NCBI RefSeq assembly: GCF_030272615.1
Contig: NC_081409.1
Span: 530,258,291-530,322,290 of the forward strand
DNA length: 64,000 bases
Origin: Cryptomeria japonica
Taxonomy: Eukaryota > Streptophyta > Pinopsida > Cupressales > Cupressaceae
Reading direction: 5' to 3'
Positions 21,932 through 32,274 of the stretch are shown here, one piece after another. The notes below the pieces were generated by a model. It had not been told where the DNA came from and did not search any database. It worked only from the letters and a program-made list of their open reading frames with translations. Both the position numbers and the translations under genes were made by a program. Numbering within the stretch: position 1 is the first letter of the stretch; every line of letters begins with the position of its first letter.

Positions 21932-24612
21932 TGTGAGGCCCTACCCCGACCCATCCTATCTCTTCAGTTATTTTCATTTTGGAACTATTTTGGATGCTAG
22001 TTTTGACACACTATGGATGTAGAACTTTACATGGTCCCGCGATTTTGGTAACATTGATATATATGGATGCTTCATTTCTATGCCTTGTGGATTATAGAAT
22101 ATTATATGATTCTAGATTAGGGTAATATTGTGATGATGTAGGTTATTATTTGAATTTTAGGATTTGTTATAATGTTAGCATTATGTTTGCATATCTTGTA
22201 GAAGGATCAAATTTTGAGGATTATGATGAATTGCTTTGATTGTGACAAATTGTATTTTATAATAACAAGTCTTTGCAAAATGAATGTATTGTATTCTGAT
22301 TATGTGTTATATATTATATGAGGCTATTTGGGAAGTACTAATGTTTAAATTGAGATGTGTAGGAAATTATCCATGTGACCATGGAAATATTATGGAGAAT
22401 CAAGCCTAGGCCAATGTGCGTTAGTAAAACCAGGGGTTGTCTATTTGGAGAGACAACACCCCGTATGTACTGTATTTTATTCGTAAATGTAAAATGTTGC
22501 ATGAGTGTAATTTGTGTTTATTGGATTGTTTAAATTGTTTAAGGGACAATTGCCATGTGTGTATTGTGATGTGGAATTATTTTGTAGTGTCACTTGACAC
22601 CTATGTAGTATGTGGTGTTGGCAATTTGTCATGTCACCTTTTTTTTTAGAGAGTTTTATTTTTGTTAATTGTTATATCTCCTAATTATCCTTGAAGGAAC
22701 CAAGAAATCTAGGTTAGTGAGCCACAAGGAAGGTCAACTCAGAGTTGACCCGTAGGTTAACTTCAGGTGGACTTTCTGAAGGTCAAATCAACTCCTAGAG
22801 TCAATTTTAGAGCTTTTCTATTAGGCCTCATGGGGTACCTATGGGTAAAGGCCAAAATTGGCCATGTGTCTTTCCCTTAGGACTTGTTTAACCACCCAAA
22901 AAAGTGGTTTTCCCAAGATGGACGAATTCCATCTATAGGAGTGCCCTCCTTGGTAGGAGAACCTTCTTGGAGATAGTAATCCCTCTTCCCCATTCCATTT
23001 CCCTTCTCTAGACACCTAGGTTAGGGAGTGTGTAAGACCTAGGGAAGACCAACCCAATGGGGGAACCCTCACTCTATCCAAGAGGTTGGAAGGAGTGAGA
23101 GAGGCCTTCTTAGGCTAAGAATGGAAGCTTAGTGAGCTAATCACCCACTCTCCATCCTTGGAGATTTTTTTTTTGGAAAAACTTGGGAGGAAAAAAAAAC
23201 CAGTTTGGAGGAAGAGTGAAATTTGGGGGCCAAGGAATTGTAGAAAGTTTGTGTGGATTTGGGCAGCTCATCTCCAACTAAGTCTAACATACCTATTGGC
23301 AGATTAAGGTAGGTTGTATTCTCTTTTGTTATGTTGTTTAAGTTGTTCTTTTTTTGAAAGAAATGCTTGTGAAAGGAGTTGTGAATATGTAGATTGTTGT
23401 AGAAAAAAATAGAGAAATGTAAGTTTTCATTTTTATGTTTTTTTTTTTTAGTTTATGTGTTCTTGTTTTGGGAGTGTTCAAGATCTCCTACTCTTGGGGA
23501 AGTAGGATGGTCTTGGGGTGGAAGAAGCATGACAGCCTTGGGTGAGAGGCTCTCCTTAAGGAGAGTGATCTCAAGGGTGTCCTTTGTGACCCTTGCTGCA
23601 TAGCCTTGTGTATGCATTTGGGGGTCATAAGGGGAGAGAATATGGCTTTGAGCCTTTGGGGGGGCATAAGGTGTGTGAGACGAATCTGTTGTGTATTTTG
23701 TATTGCCATGAGGTGGCTTGAGTTGTATTTTGGCTTGCAATCTCCCCAATGGTACTTGGTCCACTTCCACCCGTAGATTGATCATCAGAAAATGTGGTGA
23801 AAGTGTAGCTTGGGATGGGAAGGTGTATGTTTGAGTATTTGCCCTATTGTTGTGTTGTATGCTTGTTTGTAACCTGTCTAGAACTTGATTCTCCTAGCTC
23901 AGGGGTGGCTTCTAGTAAGCCTAGGCTGGGAGGTGAGCATCCCATGGTCACAGTCCTAAATCTTACATGCAGGTGGCTTGGGAAAAAGACTAGGAGTTGC
24001 AGTTTGTTGGTTGCAGATATTTCAGACTCAGATTTTTATTTAAATGCAGAAAAGCAAAGAGAGGAAATGTAACTTTATGATTTGTAGCAAAAAAAAAAAA
24101 GGGGAAATGTATATGTAAATATAGGGCTTAAGTTGATTCTTTTTCTATTTAAATAAGTGTATTCTTTTATTCTATGTGTAAAGATTAAGAAAGAGAAGAC
24201 TGGTTAGATTATTCACCCATTTTTATATATGGGCTATTGTAACTTATTATTCTGGAAAGCAATGTAATTTTTATTTATATTTTGATGTCTATTATGTTGT
24301 TGTAGACTACATCTAAATCTAGTCTGTTAACTTGTTTATTTACTGCAATATTAAAGAAAAGAAAAAAAAATGCATTAGGTTTCATTATTTACTTGCATAG
24401 TTTAGATTACTGTTATTTTATGACTGTTAAAAAAGAGAACTGGTATTTTTACATTGCTGTAGAAAGTAGGATGTATGACTGCTAAATAAGAAGATAAATA
24501 AGACCTATTCTTAATGCTGTTAGAAGACTAAGAACAGATGTTTAATGGTTAAAATCTCAAACCAATATAAGGGTTTTCGGCCCTATTATTTTAACATTTA
24601 AATTATATATAT

Positions 24613-24656
24613 CTATAGGTATATAAGCATATATATTGAAAAATATATACCTATAT
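24613..24656. repeat. AT-rich hairpin in the solo LTR
   Basis: TATAGGTATATA and, 20 bp later, TATATACCTATA form an inverted repeat in an AT-only context. It could fold as a hairpin in DNA or RNA. It may simply reflect low-complexity sequence. Confidence 0.5.
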
Positions 24657-24954
24657 ATATATAAATTCTTGTATGTGCATACCCCTGCAACAACAAGAAG
24701 AGAGACATATTTTGAACTTGTGTATCCCTTTTACAAAATATATAAAAGTATTGCATGCTGCTGTGTTGAAAAAAAAAATATATTGCAGAATAAACTTCTT
24801 AATCCTATATATATATATTTCTGCATCTGAAAACATACCCTGTGGATGCTTGTAGAAAAAAAAATATAGACATATATGTTATGTTCTGATCATAGCAATG
24901 TTTATATGTATATATAAATATATATATACATATTCATATAAGATATTGTGCACC

Positions 24955-24955
<1 letters not shown>

Positions 24956-25002
<47 letters not shown>
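24956..25002. repeat. (TA)n microsatellite
   Basis: About 23 uninterrupted TA units. Such tracts are prone to length change and cruciform extrusion. Confidence 0.95.
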
Positions 25003-25003
<1 letters not shown>

Positions 25004-25111
25004 ATATTAAAAAAAAAACACATCATATAATATTTAAAAACCATGAAATATTAAAATGTTTTTTTTAAGAAAAAAAAAGAGATGTGGAAAAATGCGGGCA
25101 TGAGCCGCGGG

Positions 25112-25348
25112 CCACTGTGTGTAACACAGTGGATGGCCACGGCCGAGCCACTGTGCTACACACAGTGGGTGGCGCCGAAGTGCACCGCACTGTGTGTAAC
25201 ACAGTGGAGCGGTCGCGGCCGCCACTGTGCTACGCACAGTGAGCGGCACCCGCCACTGTGTGTATACACAGTGGGCGGCGGCTATGCCGTCGGCCACTGT
25301 GTGTACACACAGTGGGCAACGTTGCCGCCACTATGTGTATGCACAACG
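25112..25348. repeat. Array of seven CACTGTG...CACAGTG palindromes
   Basis: Seven 21-22-bp palindromic units start at about 25112, 25148, 25187, 25222, 25253, 25294 and 25328 (spacing 31-41 bp). The core is CCACTGTGTGTAACACAGTGG. Units 2 and 4 are the reverse-complement form (CACTGTGCTACACACAGTG), alternating with units 1 and 3. Unit 6 (CCACTGTGTGTACACACAGTGG) is a perfect 22-bp palindrome, and unit 7 is decayed. The spacers are GC-rich and differ from each other. It lies in an otherwise AT-rich solo LTR. The units could be protein-binding sites, hairpin RNA or recombination-prone cruciforms; which one is unknown. Confidence 0.85.
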
Positions 25349-25472
25349 GCACCCGGAAACCCCACCCCACTTCCTCCGCCTCTTCCCACTTTGAAACCCT
25401 CCGCCATGCCCTAACTCTGCCTCCGTACCTGCAATCACACCACTAAACAATAAAAAAAAAAAGGTATTATAA

Positions 25473-25497
25473 ACCCTAACCCATTTCGGGTTAGGGT
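25473..25497. repeat. Telomere-like hairpin 1
   Basis: ACCCTAACCC and GGGTTAGGGT are perfectly complementary over 10 bp, with a 5-base loop (atttc). The arms resemble degenerate plant telomere repeats (CCCTAAA/TTTAGGG) or telobox elements. Confidence 0.8.
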
Positions 25498-25542
25498 ATA
25501 AAATGATAAGAAATTAAAACAAAGTGTAATATATAGAAATGC

Positions 25543-25570
25543 AACCCTAACCCAATTTCGGGTTAGGGTT
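25543..25570. repeat. Telomere-like hairpin 2
   Basis: AACCCTAACCC and GGGTTAGGGTT pair over 11 bp with a 6-base loop. This is the second copy of the preceding hairpin, 70 bp away, with nearly the same loop, suggesting local duplication or selection. Confidence 0.8.
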
Positions 25571-26355
25571 AGCATTTTAAGAATTTTATATATATATGGG
25601 AAATTTAAATTGGAATTTTAAACTTTGATTTTAATATATATTTGGGGTTAATTTAATAATTGAATTATTATATGTTTCCATTCTTTAGAAAATTTAAATT
25701 TTAATATAGTTAATTCAAGGGGGTTAATAATAAAGGATTAATATAGTTGGATAAACTATACGTTAAATCTATTAATATATTTAATTAATCAATAGACTTT
25801 CCCCCATATATTTGGACGTTAGGAAAATTTAAAAAGGAGGAATTTGTAAATTTATGAACCTTAAGCCCTTGAGACCGATTTTTGGTCGGACCGAAATTAA
25901 ATCATCAAAATTAAGGGGTTAAAAAAATTAGAATTGGCTTTAGCTTATTGTCGGTCTTAGTGGGCAAATGACCTTATAGAAATTCGAACCCTCATCGGTT
26001 GGATATAAATAATAAATTTTGCATGAGCATCAATTAATTAATGGTATTTTCATTATATGAATGGGAATGATTAAATTCATGAAGATAACCAATAAACCTT
26101 TGTTTTTAATTAGCGACAACTTGAGTTAGGTAATTGAGCTAGCCAATAATCCGTGATCCTAATTTAATCTTCACTAAACTAGTCGCTCGTTCGAGTTGGT
26201 TAATTAACTTAACCTTAGAAGTAAGTTATTTACATCCTAGATAAGGCAAAACTCTAATAAAGTTATTATATTATAGAATATGTTGTGAATTCATGACATC
26301 AAAAAAAAATTTTTTGTTCCGTCTTTGTGCCCTAAAGTTTGGGCACGACAGATAC

Positions 26356-28473
26356 TATGAATGCTTATTCAATACCTTTAGATAGCCTCTTGCCAAATAT
26401 TACTAAGTCATTTAAATTGATAAGATGGTTACAACAATCTAATGAATCTTCGTGTATTGAAAAAATCCAACCTCAGAGCTTGAGCGTTTAAATGATATTT
26501 CCACCACAAGATCCAAGTTCATCTTCTTACAATATACCTTTATCTCAAAGATCAATAGAAAATCAAGCCCAAATGATTCAACCTCAGTTGCTTTGCAAAA
26601 CATGAGTACCAACCCCTCTTCTACTTCAAGACTCCAATTAACTGATGATGAATTAAAGTTACAAATACAAGCTTTGAGGGACCAAGTAGAGAGGGTTAGG
26701 CTTGAGAGGGAGAGGGAAGCCCTTTCTCAGCAATTGATGGCCTTGTTACTCAAAGGAAGCACAATTGCTAGTGCACCTTTTCCTAATGTGTGCACTTCCT
26801 TGGTTCAAAGTACTCTTTATATGGGGAAAACTCAACCTAGGCCTTCAAATATACCAGTTTATACCTCTTCAATTATGTCAATCTCAGCTAGAGCTAGTAC
26901 CCAAGGATGGGCTACTGTGCTCAATCATTTCATTTATTCCAATCACATATGCTCTAGCCTTTGCTATGAATCAAAATATACAAGCCACCACTGCACCCTT
27001 ACACAATACATTATTTCCCATGAGTGAAGCTCCACAAAGAATTAGTATGCCCCCTTTTGGCCATTAGAATGCAAGATACAACCCATTTGCTGACCAATGA
27101 AATTTGTATAATCAAAATTGGCAACATACTCCTATTTCACAACCCCTAGTGCAGCAAAAAATACCTCAAGTACAAGGAGGAAAACAATTCCAACAATGGC
27201 AACAAAAAAATCAACAAAACCAAGGTTTTAACCAACAACAACAAGGGGAAAATCAGTTTTCTAAGTTACCTATACAAATGGATAGATATAGACTAAAAAT
27301 TTCTAAGGGATTCTTGAATTCCCAAAAGTAATTAGTAATAAGGTTAGATTGTAGGTCCCAAAATTTTATGTCACTAATGCTTTGATAGGAGATGATCATT
27401 TAAGAGAATTTGAAAATTTTATAGATAGTTATGAGTTGGAAAATGAGAATGTGATAATGTAACTTTTTATGCAATCTTTGGTAGATGATGCTAGGGATTG
27501 GTATAAATTTTTGCTTGACAATTCTATCAGCTCTTGGAGAGAGATTAAGCATTTGTTCAAAGATCAATATGGGGATCACTCTAACCCTAGTTTTCCCTTG
27601 AATGGGTTCACAACTATTCAGAAAGGGGTTAATGAATCTGTCACATATTTTGACACAAGGTTTCTCAAGATTTTCAATAAGATTCTACCTCTTTTAAGTC
27701 CTATAGGTCCTATACGTCAAACCTTATACATAAGATCATACAATCCTAAAATTGGATATGAGTTCAGAAATAGGAATATACTTTTTTTAAGAAAATATTT
27801 TAAGGCTGCACTAAATATTGAAAACAATAAAAATGCATCTGGCATTGTTGGAAAAAGGGAAGGAGTTAAAATATTTCAAAATTTAAATCTTTCTCAAATA
27901 AAGAAATAGAATGATGATGATAAGCTTGACAGGGTGATGAAACAACTAAGGGAATTGGATCATAAGATTGCTAGGAATGAAAAGGGAAATACCCATGAAA
28001 GAAATACACATCATGGATATCAAAGAACCACACTACATAGTATGCCTTATAATACTAATTGGAAAGATGGCAAGCCTTTATTGAATAATTCAAGGGAGTC
28101 TAAAAATAAGGAAACTCTTGATCTATTGAAAGGTTAAAATATCCATTTTGCTGAAGAAACTCCATGGTGTTTAGCATGCCAATTGCCTCACTCTTTAGAC
28201 ATGTGTGTTATTGCCCAATCACTACATAATGATGATAGGATGGAAGAGCACCTAGGATATGATCAAGAATACCACACCATAAACATGTTGTCTTATGATT
28301 GTTATACCAAAGAAGATGATGCAGTTTCTTATGATGCCTATGACAATGAAAATTCTAGGGACATGCAAAGACAGAGGGGTGAAGCATATCATCAAATATT
28401 TTCAAATGATAAATCACTTAATATGAGCAACCACTTTCTTCTCTCTTCTGTGAAGATACAAATAGACTTCTGA
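26356..28473 (+). pseudogene. Tat-like host gag, part 3 (capsid and zinc knuckle)
   Basis: Gag continues with a charged helix (about 26640-26760, LQIQALRDQVERVRLERERE) and a Gln-rich stretch (27104-27270, QQKNQQNQGFNQQQQG). A recognisable capsid-type domain lies at 27460-27720 (ARDWYKFLLDNSISSWREIK, followed by GVNESVTYFDTRFLKIFN, matching the classic A..W...L...SI.SW.E.K helices of plant gag). A C-x2-C-x3-H-x4-C knuckle (CLACQLPHSLDMC) is at 28168-28206. Frames change several times and TAG stops occur, so it is a pseudogene. It is followed by the protease region. Confidence 0.75.
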
Positions 28474-29560
28474 GAAGACCTATTGATGAGGATATTAGGT
28501 CCCCAACAATAGCTACCATTCAATAAGTAAAGAGTAATTATAATTTGAGAAACAAAATGGCAGGAAATGTTTCAATAAAGTTAGGGAGTTTGGTTTTTAA
28601 AGCATCATCTCAACCGAAACAATCAGTTCAAGTGGATAAGAGGACTGGGATTCAACATCATAAAATGGTCTAGTTTGATGTTCCAAATGGTTCCAAGAAA
28701 GAAACTAGAATACCTATAGAGAATTCTACCTCAACTACCACTACCCCACTATTTCTTATGAAAAAAGACAAGCAAACAAATCTAGAAGTCTGCAAATCAT
28801 CCTCGACCCCTATTATGACTAACACACCTAGTTTTGATATGGATCAAGTATTGAATTAGGTGAAGATCTTAGTCTCATTTCTTGAACTAATGAAGGTCTA
28901 AGATCATACATATATAGCCTTATCTATGATATCTACTACTATTAGGGCTACAAGCAAGATTGTCAATTGAAATGGGGAGAGTGTGCCAGTATCTAAGGTC
29001 AACCAAACTCATGAAACCCTAAATACAATTAAAAAAAACCCTAAATTTTATTTAGGAACAACTCTTGATAGATCCACTTGATCCCCTTCTCAAGTGGATC
29101 TCTTTTATATTACACTTCTTATCAATAATAAATTAGTCAAGAATTGTATCTTGGATTCAAGGGAAACAATCAATGTGATGCCCTTGGGTATCATGAAGTA
29201 GTTGGGACTTTGGGTTGAAAGTGCATATGGAAGGTGTTATACAATGGATAATAGGGAAATACCAGTCTTTGAGGTAATTAAAGACTTAGAGTTAAGATTT
29301 CTGCATACCCTAAGATCCCTTATAAGATGGATGCAATTGTGAAAAATATTCGTCCTCAATATGGTATGATGCTTTGAAGACAATGGGGAGAAGCTGTGGG
29401 AGGTCATATGATGTTGGACCTTTCCTTTTCTACAATTCCTATGGGTGGAAGAGATGTCAAAATCTATAGGGAACTAAGGTCCCAATTAGTTATTGATGGT
29501 GTACTACCAGAATAGTTGGTTTGATTTTATGATGCTGACCTAGGAAATTTTAAAGTGGAA
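28474..29560 (+). pseudogene. Host protease region, catalytic Gly altered
   Basis: A linker with stops leads into a retropepsin-like segment. The active-site phrase reads ILDSRETINVMP (D-S at 29154-29159), where D-S-G-A is expected, so the third position is Arg instead of Gly. The Asn-Val-Met-Pro part is typical of Tat/Ogre proteases. Several stops follow. The enzyme is inactive. Confidence 0.65.
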
Positions 29561-29599
29561 CAACTGCAAATATTGATGAAAAACACTGATGCAATTGAC

Positions 29600-29980
29600 C
29601 ATCAGGGCTTGTGGAAGATGTATTTTGATGGAGCATGTTCTAAGGAATGATTAGGTGCAGCGGTCCTATTTATCTCTCCTAGTAACAAGACTTTCAAATA
29701 TTCTTTTCTATTGAGCTTTGAATGTACTAATAACATTGCAAAATATGAGGCTTTACTCTTAGGATTGAATATAGCTAAGAAATATGGGATTAAAGTGTTA
29801 CAAGAAAATGGGGATTTAGAGTTGATTGTATCTCAGGTAAGATCCAAATACTCTTCAAAAAATGCAAGAATCAAACAATATAGGAATGTTATTTGGGTTG
29901 CCATAGAATTTTTTGATGCCTTTTCAATTGAATGGGTGGAAAGGAGAAAAAATATGATGGAACATTTTCATGATAATATG
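29600..29980 (+). pseudogene. Additional Tat-type RNase H, upstream of RT
   Basis: The sequence WKMYFDGACSKE (29612-29647), CTNNIAKYEALLLGLNIAKK (29720-29779) and ENGDLELIVSQV (29806-29841) shows the Asp, Glu and Asp of an RNase H fold. It is of the archaeal-like type (aRH) that Tat gypsy elements carry besides their normal RH. The last part (HFHDNM) is cut by copia A and continues at 49358 (AFKQFDETL), as expected for the end of this domain and its linker. One TGA lies after KE. Position before RT is unusual compared with Ogre-type elements. Confidence 0.75.
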
Positions 29981-30588
29981 TGTTGGACATTGCTACTACT
30001 AGGATATGTTGTCAGAGTTTGGTATCTCTGTTTAGTGGTTGGCAGAGTGTGGTTTTTTATCCAGTGACCTCCGGTATGATTATATCTTGTGTTGCGGACT
30101 TGGGAGAATTTTTTGATGTTTGTATCTATCTTCATTTCAAGTGGTTCATAATTTAGTGCTCCAGAAGCTATCTTTATTATTCAAGTTTCTGTTGTTGAGT
30201 ATTCTTGAACGTCAACATGTTGATCGATGAAGATTTGCATAAATGGTATTGGTGCAGCTATTATGGATGGTTCTAATGTTCTTGTTGGTGTTTCCTAATT
30301 ATGTCCTATTTGTCTTGGTGGTCCACATCAATTATTGTGCAAGTTCTTGATGATCTTCATGGTCTGGAGACATTCTTCATATTATGTGGTATTCTTAGTG
30401 GTGTAATGTGTTGCAGTTGTCCTTGGTGATATTTCCAGTGAAGATGCATGCTTGAGGAGTTGATTTAGGTCCATGCTATGATGTTTATGGCATTGTATTG
30501 GTCCGGTGGTTGATTTATGTATCATGTGATGTAATTTTATAATTAGGTGTTATGGGTTTGGCTGACCTTGTAGTCAAGGTTGATGATC

Positions 30589-30596
30589 TATATAAA
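30589..30596 (+). promoter_or_regulatory. TATA box in copia A LTR
   Basis: TATATAAA, preserved at the corresponding place in the 3' LTR (tgtataaatggg near 48790). It is likely the U3 promoter. Confidence 0.5.
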
Positions 30597-31113
30597 TGGG
30601 TGTAATATTCATGTAATTTGGGCCATAGGTGTTGAGTCTACATTATCAGAGAGTGGTGTATGTGAAAACAAGTGAATTCATATTTCAATGTGGTGTGCTG
30701 AGTAGATATTGGTGAAGAGAAGACATTTGAGCTTAACTAGAACTGTCATTAAGCATTAGCAGATGGTATTTTTGTAGTTCACTCTTTCTAGAGTCTAGTC
30801 CAAATATTTTTGTAAGGTAGCGAACCTTCCCTGAGGGTTGGAGCCTCTTGGGTCATTGTAATTTGAGCAGTGAGCTCTAGGTAGTGTGCCTAAATGCATG
30901 TGCATTACCTATTGTAATATTTTCACATACTACTGCAGAGTATCATGTTATTGTGGGTAGGTTCCCACCATGATTTTTCCCTTAACCGGGTTTTCCATGT
31001 CAAAAATATTGGTGTTATGTGTGTTTTTGTTCTTGTTGTTATCTGTCTTTCTATTGTAGTTGATCAGATCCAAGATTGTGCTTAATTGATATAATCCGGT
31101 GAAAAATGATTCA

Positions 31114-31134
31114 CCCCCCCCCCCCCCCCCCCCC
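31114..31134 (+). repeat. C21 homopolymer near the LTR end
   Basis: A run of 21 C occurs where the 3' LTR (about 49316) has only about 7 C followed by tctcag. It is either a true expansion or an assembly length error. Confidence 0.85.
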
Positions 31135-31161
31135 TGAGTTTTCCTTGTTGTTGCTAACAAG

Positions 31162-31173
31162 TGGTATCAGAGC
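31162..31173 (+). promoter_or_regulatory. Primer-binding site of copia A (tRNA-iMet)
   Basis: TGGTATCAGAGC, a perfect match to the copia consensus, 2 bp after the LTR end. Confidence 0.9.
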
Positions 31174-31215
31174 TAGATCCTCCAGAAGGAGCTTAATTTC
31201 TTGAGGAGATCCGGG

Positions 31216-32199
31216 ATGGCAACCTATGTATTTGAGAAGGAGAGTCCTAGATTTGATGGAAATAATAATACTGTCTAGAAGGACCAGATGGAAGTTTATT
31301 TGAAGTGTCTTGGTGAAGATTATTGGAAGATTACAAAGAATGTTTACAATGTTCCTTTGAATGGATTAGTTACTATTGATGAGATCAAGGAAGCTGAACA
31401 TAAAATAAGGGCCAAGGAAGCATGGAAGCGTTGCTGAGTGCTTTGACCAATTCAAAGATGACTAATGTGATGGGAATTCAGAATACACATGATTTATGGA
31501 AGAAGTTTGAGGTCTTGTATGAAGGAGAAGCACAAGTTAAAGTGTCTAAATTATAGAGTTTGAAGGGAAAATATGTCATTAAAGATGGGAGAAGATGATA
31601 ACATAACTTTCTTTATGGCTAAAGTGAATGAGTGTGTTATGAACATCAGATGTGCCAATGTAACTCTTGAGGAAGATGAGATTGTTGCTAAGGTATTGAG
31701 ATCCTTGCCTTCTTATTATAAGGCTAAATTTACTACTATCAATGAGACATCGAGTGTGAGTACTGTGATAAGAGATATGTTGGTTGGTAACCTAGTTGCA
31801 TTTGAGTTGAGTGAGTTTGGAGAATCATATGGTAAAATTAAGACTACATTCAAAGCCTCTATATCTGGGAAAAAACTGTATGATCCCAAAGAGAGTTCAT
31901 CTAGGATTTCAAGATATGAAAGAGATATGAGAGAGATGGAAGAATAGGAGAAAGAATTGGATGAGCTTGAAGCACTTATTGCCTAGAGATTGCCTAAGGG
32001 AGCCGGTAAGTATGAAGGAAAGTTACCTTTAAAATGTTTCTCTTGCAATAAGATAGGACATTTTTCTTCGAGGTGTCCTGAAAGAATGTCTAGGTATGAA
32101 AAGCATGAAAGACATGATAGATTTGATAAGCATGATAGATATGAGAAGCATGATAAGCATGATAACCCCTACAAGCCCTACCAAAAGTACAAAAATTAG
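31216..32199 (+). pseudogene. Copia A gag
   Basis: Starts at ATG 31216 (MATYVFEKESPRFDGNNN), a typical copia gag start, and continues with the UBN2-type helices (LKMGEDDNITFFMAKVNE; LPSYYKAKFTTINE). A CCHC knuckle is at 32035-32076 (CFSCNKIGHFSSRC), followed by a basic tail of short repeats (RYEKHERHDRFDKHDRYEKH). Frameshifts near 31430 and TAG stops (31279, 31945, 31984) break it. It would form the particle and bind RNA. Confidence 0.8.
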
Positions 32200-32274
32200 A
32201 AAAGATGCTATTATCCTACTGATGAAGGTGTGTCAGATGAAGAATTAGACAATTAGAATTCAGGAGATGAGTTT

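Larger units (their letters stand above)
21932..26350 (+). mobile_element. Very long solo LTR (4.4 kb) with exact 5-bp duplication
   Basis: The block starts TGTGAGGCCC and ends GGGCACGACA, a TG...CA pair with partly inverted ends. It is flanked on both sides by gatac (21927-21931 and 26351-26355). The gag frame of the host element joins across it. There is no internal primer site, gag or pol, and no second copy of its ends inside, so I read it as a solo LTR left by LTR-LTR recombination. At 4.4 kb it is unusually long. It contains a microsatellite, a palindrome array and two telomere-like hairpins. Short ORFs inside look random. A non-autonomous element with the same ends is the alternative. 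Confidence 0.75.
29981..31159 (+). repeat. 5' LTR of copia A
   Basis: Starts TGTTGGACATTG, ends GCTAACA. It contains a TATA box (TATATAAA, 30589-30596) and a C21 tract near its end. It is colinear with 35521-35554 joined to 48216-49352. Confidence 0.85.

Noticed and set aside
23453-24072. Small ORFs in the solo LTR
   Set aside because: No recognisable domain, no conserved start, random-looking composition.
25112-25348. Palindromic repeats with unique spacers, superficially CRISPR-like
   Set aside because: Repeats alternate orientation, are variable, spacers are about 10-20 bp, and the setting is a plant LTR. No cas genes.
25473-25570. Interstitial telomere array
   Set aside because: Only short inverted units occur, with no tandem TTTAGGG run.
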